Under the pieces are notes generated by a model. It was given only the letters and a program-made list of their open reading frames with translations, had not been told where the DNA came from and ran no database searches. DNA of 64,000 nucleotides from Chamaelirium japonicum. Lineage: Eukaryota > Streptophyta > Magnoliopsida > Liliales > Melanthiaceae. Location of the stretch: the NCBI GenBank assembly GCA_947650365.1, contig CANTAL010000027.1, positions 1,956,458 through 2,020,457 of the forward strand, written 5' to 3'. Positions within the stretch are counted from its first letter, which is position 1, and every line of letters begins with the position of its first letter. The translations under genes were made by a program, and so were the position numbers. Below are positions 14,047-24,000 of the stretch, in pieces.

Positions 14047-14165
14047 GGGGATTTTTGTAAATTATCTTCTGAAGAAGTTATGAATGAACGATGGAAGTTT
14101 CAACAAAGAATTTAAACTCAGAAGCTCGGTACAGCAAGAGCTCGCATGATCTATAGAGTGTAGTC
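14047..14165 (+). other. Spacer after the pol remnant of element 1
   Basis: About 120 bp of non-coding sequence between the integrase stop and the 78-bp array. The counterpart in element 2 lies at about 36360-36497. No motif recognised. Confidence 0.6.
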
Positions 14166-14740
14166 TGCCGTTGTGCGGACTTGAAGCAAGACCGGGATCC
14201 TCAGAGGCAGCCAGAGGGCGACCTTGAGCTTCCCGGGGCAGTCCGCCGTTGTGCGGACTTAAAGCAAGACCGGGATCCTCAGAGGCAGCCAGAGGGTGAC
14301 CTTGAGCTTCCTGGGGCAGTCCGCCGTTGTGCGGACTTAAAGCAAGACCGGGATCCTCAGAGTCAGCCAGAGGGCGACCTTGAGCTTCCCGGGGTAGTCC
14401 GCCGTTGTGCGGACTTAAAGCAAGACCGGGATCCTTAGAGGCAGCCAGTGGGCGACCTTGAGCTTCCCGGGGCAGTCCGCCATTGTGCGGACTTAAAGCA
14501 AGACCGGGATCCTCAGAGGCAGCCAGTGGGCGACCTTGAGCTTCCCGGGGCAGTCCGCCGTTGTGCGGACTTAAAACAAGACCGGGATCCTCAGAGGCAG
14601 CCAGTGGGCGACCTTGAGATTCCCGGGGCAGTCCACCGTTGTGCGGACTTAAAGCAAGACCGGGATCCTTAGAGGCAGCCAGTGGGCGACCTTGAGATTC
14701 CCGGGGAAGTCCGCTGCCTAGTGGACTCTAAACCAAACCG
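14166..14740 (+). repeat. 78-bp tandem array in element 1 (seven copies plus a partial)
   Basis: The landmark CAAGACCGGGATCCT recurs at a constant 78-bp spacing (around 14186, 14264, 14342, 14420, 14498, 14576 and 14654), with a degraded eighth copy near 14730. Since 78 is a multiple of three the array reads as an open frame of 26-residue repeats, but there is no sign that it is translated. Element 2 has only two or three degenerate copies, on the other strand, at about 36190-36360. Confidence 0.93.
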
Positions 14741-15199
14741 GGATCCTTCGCGTTCACCTGCTATGAACGGAAGCATCCTGGCGTGAGCGTACCCCTCAAA
14801 GGGCAAGTCCGCTGAACAGGATCATCGAGGGAAATTAACCGGGCAGGAGGCAGCTAGCACTTATTAGTTCCTTTCAAAAATAAAAATGGTTTTAAGTCTC
14901 TGAGTGTAGGGAAGTTTTTTGAAGTCTTTTGGTTCGCTTATCGTTTTCCGGGCTCAGAGACTAATTGAGTTTTAGCGAGCATGCCGAGTTTTTCGTTTGC
15001 ATATACTTTAAAATAAAAAGATTGAATCGAATTAGCTGCCTCGCCCGGGGTATTACCCTCAAGATCGCTGCAAAACTCCTAAAGCGGACTCATAAGCGAG
15101 CGACACAGAGAAAGAAATGAACAAAGAGGCGAGCTCAAAAAGATATATTCTATTCATCACATTTATCATAGAGATTACAACGGGGTTACAAAAGAGAGC
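14741..15199. other. Conserved non-coding block between sense pol and the antisense gene, element 1
   Basis: No open frame. The part at about 14820-15060 (TTAACCGGGCAGGAGGCAGC, then a T-rich run, then TCTCTGAGTGTAGGGAA) recurs on the opposite strand in element 2 at about 35800-36040. It lies where transcription from the sense genes and from the antisense gene would converge, so it may hold 3'-end signals for both. The role is inference. Confidence 0.6.
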
Positions 15200-18100
15200 C
15201 TAGGCTGGGTCAGCACCCGCGTCGTCGTCATCACCGCGCTTCCTCTTTTTCGACCTTTCGGCCTTGTACTTCTCGATGGCATCGAGCGCGCCTTTCCGCA
15301 GGAGCTCGTCGAGCTGTGCCTGGAGGCGGCTTTGCTGAGAGCGGAGGTCTTGGAGATGCGATTCCCTCAGAGACGCGATCTCATCCCTAGAAGCCGCCAC
15401 CTGACGTTGAAGCTCGGAGATTTCCTTTTGGGCGGCCTCTTCAGCTCGACGAGCCCCTTGCAGATCGGATAGGGCGCGGTCGCGGGCGTCCTCAACCGAA
15501 GCCAGCGTGGTGGTGAAGGTGGCGGCCCGCTGGCGCAGTTCGTCAACCTCCGTGTTAGAGGAGGCGACCTGCTGGCGCAGCCGGTCCACTTCAGCCCGCA
15601 GCTCGCCCGACCGGTCCATTTGGCGAATACGGTGGATGTGCTCGTCTACTCTCCTCTCCGAGTCATGGAGAGTGTCATCGTAGAGGGCGACAGTGTCCCC
15701 CGCGATGCCCGAGACCTCGTCGGCGAGAGCCCGGCTGACCCGCTCTACCTACGGAGAGGGAAAACAGTTAGTTAGAAGTTAGAACAAGGGTTTGGGACAA
15801 AGAAGTATGAAAGAAATCTTACCTCGAGGAGTCGGTTGATGAGAGCGATGTAGGGAGTCCGGGCGAAAATATTGCGCCCCAGGATCTCCCGCATGAAGAA
15901 AGGGGCGCGCTCGGAGTTGCCTGAGGAGGAGCCCGCCTGGCTCGTCACGGTAGGAGCAGCCGGAGGAGGCACATCGACGGCGGTAGCTGCGGGCTCGCCC
16001 CCTTGGGCACCGGCATCCCCTTCCTTGATAAGGGGAGGCACGGCGGCACCCCCTTGCCCAGGCAAGTCTGGGTCCGAGGCTTCCGAGCTGGAGCTCGGAA
16101 GGTCGTCCAGGATGGCCCCCCGGTCCGGAGACCAGTAGACCAGCCCGCCCAGATCCTCCGGAAGGGCCGAAACTGCGAGAGCTGGGGGCACAGGCGCGCT
16201 GGCAACAGCGGTCGCAGGCGTGCTGGGGGCCGTGGGCGCGAGCGCGCCGGAGGCAGAGGGCGCGGGCGCACCGGGAGCTGTGGGCTCGTGGGGAGCATCG
16301 GGCGCACTGGGGGCGCTGGAAGTAGCAGCGGCGGGCTCGGGTGCGGGCGCGCTGGAAGCAGCAGCCGCAGGCTCAGGCGTGCTGGAGGTGGCGGTCGCGG
16401 GCTCGGGTGCAGGCGAGCTGGCAGCAGCAGTCGCGGGCTCGAGCACAGGCGCGCTGGGGGCCGTGGGCGCGGGCGCACTGAAAGCGGTCGGCGCGGGCTC
16501 GGGTGCGGGCGCGCTGGGAGCCATAGGCGCGAGTGTGGGCGCGGGCGCACTGGAGGCGGCCAGTGCGGGCTCGGGCGCAGGCGCGCTGCGGGCAGTAGGC
16601 GCGGGCTCGGGCGCAGGCGCGCTGGGGGCAGTAGGCGTGGGCTCGGGCACGGGCGCGGGCGCGCTGGCAGCAGCGGGCGCGGACGCAAGTGCACTGAGAT
16701 CGGCAAGTGCAGGCGCGGGCGTGGGCGTGCTGGGAGCAGGCGGAAGGGTTGAGCTCGGCGGAGCCGGTCCCTCGAAGGGCGGGGGAGGCCCCGCAGTTGC
16801 AGCCGCGGGCTCATCTCCAGAAGCCCTCTCCTCGTTGTCGGAGCTGGAGGTCGTGCTGAGATCATCGGCTGATCCCAAGCCCGCCTTCGCGAGGGCGGCT
16901 TTCCTCCGCTCCTCGAGGACCTGTTGGAAGGCTTCGCGAGCCTCCCGAACAGCATTGTCCTTTCCCGATGGGCGGGCTGAAGGGGTCTTCTTCTTCCTCG
17001 CCTTCTTCTGCGAGGCGCCCTCCTCTGGATTCATCACCGCAACAAACAAAGTTTTAGTCAGGTCACCTGGGAATCCGCACATCAGCACTTCAGCCATTGG
17101 GGACTCCACTTCCGCCATGCTGAGAAGAAGCTCGATGCGTGGATCCTCGGGCTCGACGAAGGAAATACGACGTCACCGAGGCTCCGGGACTGGGGCCCTC
17201 GGAGAAATGACAGAAAGGGTGGTCGCCTGACCTGGGGCTGCTTCGCGAGCAGGTGGCAGCGGTGGCGCGACATCCTCCTCGTGGAGCATCTCGAGGGTGT
17301 CCTTGTTGGCGACCTGAATGGGGGAAGCCCGCTTCTTCCCCTTCTTCGCCGAGGTCCCTGCAGCGGAGGTCGCGGGAGCCGCCGAGGAGGTCGCGACAGC
17401 GCGCCGGGAGACCGCGACCTTCTTCCGCATCACCTTCTACCGGGTGGTGATGGTTCCGGTCCGGAGATCCTTCTAGAGGAAGGAAAAGTCCGACGGGAGG
17501 ACCTTCTCGAGGGTTCGACCCCCGAGGAAGTCCAGAATCGCCTCGTCGAGCGATCTCTCACGGGCTGCGGCGATGCACTTCTTCCCCTTTGCCCGGTACT
17601 CCGTGATCTCCTTGAAGACAGGGAGAGGCGGTCTGCCGGGAAGAGAGGGGACGCCGGCTCGAGGACCTCGCTACTCGCCGTCAATCACGAACGGGTACGC
17701 TTTCCAGTACCGGTCCTTGTTCTCGACGGTGGCGAACGGAAGCACCTCGCCGGAGCGGCCCGTGAGGTAGAACTGACCACAGTCTACCTCGTTGAAGACG
17801 GGTCCCGGTTTGAGGAACCACTTCTTCAGGAGATAGGCTAAGGGGATCCTCACGTTTAGGGCTACCTCGATGCGAGCAAGCCCATAGAGGATCCCCCACG
17901 AGTTTCCCGGAAGCTGGGCGGGGCATAAGCCCGCCAGTTCCAGGAGCTCGCTGGCCAGATGGTTCATGGGCAGCCGGAGCCCTGACCATATCTGCCCCAC
18001 GGAGACCACGGTCCCCGAGAGCGGCCTCCCGGAGCTCGAAAGAGGAAGAATGGCGAGCTCTTGGGGAATGCCCACCGCGGTTCGCAGACTATCGGGGATG

Positions 18101-18267
18101 GGCGCACCCCCGATGTCATTGAACCAAACGACGGCGGGCTCCTTCGGAGGTGCCTCTTCCCCTGAGCCCGGAGCTCGCACCGAGATAGGGGCGACATTGA
18201 GAGGCCCCTCTCGGGAGGACGTAGCAGCAGCAGCAGCTGAAGAAGCAGCAACAGCAGAGGAAGCCAT
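15200..18267 (-). pseudogene. Antisense gene (aORF) of element 1, PF04195-like, one intron
   Basis: It runs opposite to gag-pol. ATG is at 18267; exon 1 is 18267-15823, a 74-nt GT-AG intron is 15822-15749, and exon 2 is 15748-15200. All exon pieces share one frame, but exon 1 is cut by TAG at 17671 (tryptophan in element 2), TAG near 17473 (Trp), TAG near 17435 (Gln) and TGA at 17173 (Arg). The N-terminal part (QIWSGLRLP, LPGNSWGILYGLARIE, WFLKPGPVFNEV) resembles the plant 'putative gypsy type transposon' family (Pfam PF04195, from memory). A long Pro/Ala/Ser-rich repeat region follows. Exon 2 is a predicted coiled coil ending in the basic patch KKRKRG and an acidic tail, consistent with a nuclear protein. 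Extra antisense frames at this place are known in Tat-lineage elements; their function is unknown. Confidence 0.88.
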
Positions 18268-18360
18268 GAGCAAGAGGGCGCTAGCGAGCTGCGAGCTGAA
18301 AGCGAAGAAGGAAGGGAGAGCTGTTTTTCACGCAGCGGTAAAAAATCGCCCCCCGTATCC

Positions 18361-18368
18361 TATTTATA
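18361..18368 (-). promoter_or_regulatory. TATA box of the antisense gene, element 1
   Basis: TATAAATA on the minus strand, about 100 bp upstream of the ATG at 18267. Element 2 has the same octamer at nearly the same distance (106 bp) from its ATG, with similar flanks, which supports a real internal promoter separate from the LTR. Confidence 0.72.
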
Positions 18369-18699
18369 GGCAAGTAAGAGGCAGGTGAATCGGGCCGCAG
18401 TTAATACTCGAGCGCGCCCAACGAGGCGACACGCCGACGGTTGAAGCGACAGCTCGCCTTTCTCCAATCAGGCAGTGCCACATAGACTACACGTGGGAAA
18501 AGGCTGCGCCGGCACCGATGCTGTCCTTTATTGACAGAAAAAGGGACAAATGAGGAGGAGACACGTGTCTCGTGCCGATCGGGATCTCATGATGAGATTC
18601 ATTGTATCAACATCGAGCCTCGCGCCGTATTTAAGATGAAGCGACCGTTGGAGATTTGGTGCGATACCCAAGTCACAAGATCGCCCATGGCTGGTGCCC
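18369..18699. other. Upstream region of the antisense gene, element 1
   Basis: Non-coding. Short stretches match element 2 at about 32400-32690, for example the segment with ATCTCATGATGAGATTC near 18582, which contains the palindrome TCTCATGATGAGA. It probably contains upstream promoter sequence for the antisense gene. No factor site is assigned. Confidence 0.5.
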
Positions 18700-20030
18700 G
18701 CAGCTCGCCCGACGCAGACCCTGACCGCGTGTGGCAAGCCCGCACCGGGAGGAGATCGCTCGTGGCTGACGCTCCCGGCCCGCCCAGCGTTTGTGAAATA
18801 CTGGGAGTCAAAACTCTCGACGCAGCTCGTCCACGGCTGGTGCCCGCAGCTCGCCCGACACAGACCCTGACCGCGTGTGGCAAGCCCGCACCGGGAGGAG
18901 ATCGCTCGTGGCTGACGCTCCCGGCCCGCCCAGCGTTTGTGAAATACTGGGAGTCAAAGCTCTCGACGCAAATTGCCCACGGCTGGAGCCCGTAGCTCAC
19001 CCGATGCAGACCCTGACCGCGTGTGACAAGCTCGCACCGGAAGGAGATCGCTCGTGGCTGATGCTCCCAGCCCGCCCGGCGTTTGTGGAATACTGGCAGT
19101 CAAAGCTCTCGGCGCAGACCGCACACGGCAGATGCCCGCAGCTCGCCCGAGGCAGACCCTAACCGCGTGTGACAAGCTCACACCGGAAGGAGATCGCTCG
19201 TGGCTGACGCTCCCGGCCTGCCCAGTGTTTGTGGAATACTGAGAGTCAAAACTCACGGCGCAGACCGCTCGCAGCAGGTGCCCGCAGCTCGCCCGAGGCA
19301 AACCCTGACCACGCGTGATGAGCTCGTGCCGGAAGGTGATCGCTCGTGGCTGACGCTCCCGGCCCGCCCAGTGTTTGTGAAATACTGTGAGTCAAAACTC
19401 TAGGCGCAGATCGCCCAAGGCTGGTGCCCACAGCTCGCCCGAGGCAGACCCTGACCGCGCGTGATGAGCTCGCGCCGGAAGGAGATCGCTCGTGGCTGAC
19501 GCTCCCGGCCCGCCCAGCGTTTGTGAAATAGTGAGAGTCAAAACTCTCGATACAGACCGCTCGCGGCAGGTGCCTGCAGCTCGCTCGAGGCAGACCCTGA
19601 CCGCATGTGACAAGCTCGCACCGGAAGGAGATCGCTCGCGGCTGACGCTCGTGGCCCGCCCGGCGTTTGTGGAGTACTGGCAGTCAAAGCTCTCGGCACA
19701 AACCGCACACGGCAGATGCCCGCAGCTCGCCCGAGGCAGACCCTGACCGCGTGTGACAAGCTCGCACCGGAAGGAGATCGCTCGTGGCTGACGCTCCCGG
19801 ACCGCCCAGCGTTTGTGAAATACTGGGAGTCAAAACTCTCGGCGCAGACCGCTCGCGGCAGGTGCCCGCAGCTCGCCCGAGGTAGACCCTGACCGCGTGT
19901 GATGAGCTCGCACTGGAAGGAGATCGCTCGTGGCTGACGCTCCCGGCCCGCCCAGCGTTTGTGAAGTATTGCAGTCAAAGCTCTCGGCGCAGACCACCCG
20001 CGGTTGGTGCCCGTAGCCTACCGGGTGGAG
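18700..20030 (+). repeat. 146-bp tandem array in element 1 (nine copies)
   Basis: CTGACCGCGTGTG-like landmarks occur at 18721, 18867, 19013, 19159, 19305, 19451, 19597, 19743 and 19889, exactly 146 bp apart each time. Copies differ by scattered substitutions. Element 2 has a single recognisable copy in the reverse direction at about 32275-32370. The array lies between the antisense gene promoter and the 3' LTR. Confidence 0.95.
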
Positions 20031-20111
20031 GTCGCAAATGACTAGAACTCCCCATTCGACCATCGTGTGCAATAAGACTCCTGAGTAAGCGCCAAAGTCT
20101 CCTTAGTCGCT

Positions 20112-20128
20112 CCCTCAGGAGGGGGTAA
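20112..20128 (+). promoter_or_regulatory. Polypurine tract of element 1
   Basis: CCCTCAGGAGGGGGTAA directly precedes the 3' LTR, the expected place for the plus-strand primer. Element 2 has the matching CTCAGAGGGGGTAA on the minus strand. Confidence 0.85.
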
Positions 20129-21006
20129 TATTGGGGGTAGCAGAAATCTGCCCTGGAGTTCGCCCCCCCCCCCCCCCCGTGCTCACCAAATCACCTGGAC
20201 AGGGAGCGAGATCCACATTGGGTTGAAGGGGCCTAGGCCAAGGGCACTCATAGGAGCTCGCCTAAGCTTGCTGGAGCCCGCCTGATCTCGCCCAGGAGCC
20301 CGCCTAAGCTCGCTCAGGAGCTCGCCAAGCTCGCCCCGGAGCTCGATCAAGCTCCCTCAAGAGCTCGCCTAAGCTCGCCCAGGAGCTCGCCAAGCTCGCT
20401 CAGGAGCTCGCCCAAGCTCGCTCAGGAGCTCGATCAAGCTCCCTCAGGAGCTCGCCCAAGCTCGCCAGAATTTCCCAGTTTATCGAAGAGGTCGCTACCG
20501 CGAGGTCCGACTCTTGATAGAAATGGGAAAGAAGGCGGAGCAATAGAGGGCAAGCTTGCCCTGGCTTCCCACCGGAGGTCGCCCACAGTACACGAAGATC
20601 TCCCAGACTTGACATTCTAGAACAGCCACCTGGCAGCGACAAGAAAGATGCTCTCCCCAACTTAAACCGCCTGGCATGCTTGACGACAGAATGTCAGGGC
20701 GTGAGTACCAAGGACTGTCAGAGACCCACGCGAGCCGGATCGTGGCGGTCTAGAAGGCCCTGGAAGAATCTCCACGTGTCGAGCTACGGTAGGCCGCCGA
20801 TTGCTATAAATGCTCACCCCCAGGCTCCATAGTACAGGTTCGAAACCCTATTCCCTTCCACTTTTGTCCACTAAAGCTCGCCGTTGTGCAATTGAGACTG
20901 ACTTGAGTGTCGGAGGGTCTGCGCTCCGAAGGGAGCCAGCCGTTCTAACGCTTTCTCTTTGTCTTGCAGGCAGCCCGCCCGGACCAGCGAAAAAATCCCC
21001 CGAACA
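20129..21006 (+). repeat. 3' LTR of gypsy element 1
   Basis: 878 bp, from TATTGGGGGTAGCAG (second base G changed to A against the 5' LTR) to CCCCCGAACA. It has one copy of the region that is doubled in the 5' LTR, and a TATA box (TATAAAT) at 20805-20811. It is followed by the target duplication GATCG at 21007-21011. Confidence 0.95.
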
Positions 21007-24000
21007 GATCGTACGAATGAATTAGAATGGATCATACAAACCCATTCTAATTCATTCATACGAGCTATTCTAATCCATTCGCACGATCCATTCTAATTCA
21101 TTCGTACGATCCATTCTAATTCATTCGCACGATCTATTCTAATTCATTTGTACGTGCTATTCTAATTCCTTCGTACTAATGTATCCATTATAATTCATTC
21201 GAACGATCAATTCTAATTCATTTGTGCGATCCATTCTAATTCATTCGCACGATCTATTCTAATTCATTCATACGAATATATCCATTCTAATTTATTCGTA
21301 CGATCCATTCTAATTTATTCACATGATCCATTCTAATTCATTCATACAATCCATTCTAATTCATTCATACAATACATTCTAATTCGATAGTACGATCCAT
21401 TTTAATTCATTCGCGTGATTGTACAAATGAATTAGAATGGATCGTGCAAATGAATTAGATTGGTTCGTACGAACGAATTAGAATGGATCGTACGAATGAA
21501 TTAGAATGGATTGTACGAATGAATTAGGATGGATACATTCATACGAATGAATTAGAATGGATCGTGCGAATGAATTAGAATGGATCGTATAATCGAATTA
21601 GAATGGAATCGTACAAAAGAATTAGAATGGATCGTACGAATGAATTAGAATGGATCGTGCGAATGAAATAGAATGGATCGTACGAATGAATTAGAACGGA
21701 TCGTGCGAATGAATTTGAATGGATCGTACGAATGAATTAGAATAGCACGTACGAATGAATTAGAATGGATCGTACGAACCAATTCTAATTTATTCGTATG
21801 AGATATTCTAATTCATTCGCACGATCCATTCTAATTCATTCGTACGATCCATTTTAGTTCATTCGCAAGATCTATTCTAATTCATTTGTGCGTCCTATTC
21901 TAATTCCTTCGTACTAGTGTATCCATTCTAATTCATTTGTACGATCCATTCTAATTCATTCGTGTGATCCATTCTAATTTATTCACACGATCTAATCTAA
22001 TTCATTCCCATGAATATATCCATTCTAATTCATTCGTACAATCCATTCTAATTCATTCGCACGATCCATTCTAATTCATTCGTACGATCTATTCTAATTC
22101 ATTTGTACGATCCATTCTAATTCATTCGTACGATCTATTCTAATTCATTCGAACGAGGTATTCTAATTCATTCGTACGAATGTATCCATTCTAATTCATT
22201 CGTATGATCCATTCTAATTCATTCGCATGATCCATTCTAATTCGATAGTACGATCAATTCTAATTCATTTGCACGATCGTATGAATGAATTAAAATGGAT
22301 CGTGCGAATGAATTAGAATGGATCGTACGATCGAATTACAATGGATCGTGCGAATGAATTAGAATGGATCGTACGAATGAATTAGAATGGAACGTGCGAA
22401 TAAATTAGAAAAGCTCGTACGAATGAATTAGAATGGGTTTGTACGATCCATTCTAATTCATTTGTACAAGCCATATTAATTCATTCGTACGAATGTATCC
22501 ATTATAATTCATTCGTACGATCCATTCTAATTCATTCGTTCGATCCATTCCAATTCATTCGTACTATCCATTCTAATTAATTCGTACGATTCGATTCTAA
22601 TTCGATCGTACGATCAATTCTAATTCATTCGCACGATCCATTCTAATTCATTCGTATGATCATGCGAATGAATTAGAATGGATCGTACTATCGAATTACA
22701 ATGGATCGTACGAATGAATTAGAATGGATCACACGAACCCATTCTAATTCATTCGTACGAGCTATTCTAATTCATTCGCACGATCCATTCTAATTCATTC
22801 GTACGAGCTATTCTAATTCATTCACACGAACTATTCTAATTCATTCGTACGTGCTATTCTAATTCCTTCGTACTAATGTATCCATTTTAATTTATTCGTG
22901 TGAACCATTATTATTCATTCGCACGATCTATTCTAATTCAATCGTACGAATGTATCCATTCTAATTCATTCGTACGATCCATTCAAATTCATTCGCACGA
23001 TCCATTCTAATTCATTCGTACGATCTATTCTAATTCATTCGTATGAATGTTTCCATTCTAATTCATTCGTACGATCAATTCTAATTCATTCATGTGATCC
23101 ATTCTAATTCATTCGCACGATCTATTCTAATTCATTCGTATGATTGTATCCATTCTAATTCATTCGTACGATCCATTCTAATTCATTCGTAAGATCTAAT
23201 CTAATTCATTTGTACGATCCATTCTAATTCATTCGTACGAGCCATTCTAAATCATTTGTACGAATGTATCCATTCTAATTCATTCGTACGGTCCATTCTA
23301 ATTCGATAGTACGATCGATTCTAATTCATTCGCACGATCTTACGAATGAATTAGAATGGATCGTGCGAATGAATTATAGTGGATCGTACGAATGAATTAG
23401 AATAGATCCTGTGAATAAATTAGAATTGATACATTCGTAGGAATGTATCCATTCTAATTCAATCGTATGATCCATTTTAATTCATTCGCACGATCTATTC
23501 TAATTCATTTGTACGATCCATACTATTTCATTCGCACGATCCATTCTAATTCATTCGTACGATCGTGCGAATGAATTAGAATGGATCGTACTATCGAATT
23601 AAAATGGATTGTACGAATGAATTAGAATGGATCGTATGAATACATTAGAATGGATCGTGCGAATGAATTAGAATGGATCATGCGAATGAATTAGAATGGA
23701 TCGTACAAATGAATTAGAATGGATACATTCGTACGAATGAATTAGAATGGATCATACGAATGAATTAGAATGGATCGTACGAATGAATTAGAATGGATAA
23801 ATTCGTACAGATTAATTAGAATAGATCGTGCGAATGAATTAGAATGGATCACATGAATGAATTAGAATAGATTGTATAAATAAATTAGATGGATACATTC
23901 GTACAAATGAATTAGAATAGCTCATATGATTGAATTAGAATGGATCGTGCGAATGAATTAGAATGGATCGTGCGAATGAATTAGAATAGATCGTGCGAAT

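Larger units (their letters stand above)
9604..21006 (+). mobile_element. Ty3/gypsy LTR retrotransposon, element 1 (Tat-like, internally deleted)
   Basis: The element is complete at its ends: 5-bp target duplication, LTRs bounded by TG (TA in the right copy) and CA, a primer binding site at 11032 and a purine tract at 20112-20128. Inside, in order, are gag-protease, a pol remnant with only the start of pol joined to the integrase tail, a 78-bp tandem array, an antisense intron-containing gene, and a 146-bp tandem array. The missing reverse transcriptase and RNase H make it non-autonomous. It resembles element 2 (31034-43792) throughout its coding parts, but the two LTR sequences are clearly different, so these are related families rather than copies of one. 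The Tat assignment rests on the separate pol frame, the gag motif and the extra antisense gene. Confidence 0.95.

Noticed and set aside
14181..14672. Protein of 26-residue repeats encoded by the 78-bp array
   Set aside because: The period is a multiple of three, so an open frame is expected by chance. Copies contain stops, and element 2 has no such frame.
16003..17230. Long Gly/Ala/Arg-rich frames on the plus strand and a second minus-strand frame over the antisense gene
   Set aside because: They are shadows of the low-complexity Pro/Ala region of the antisense gene. The 448-codon minus frame continues the conserved protein and fits element 2.
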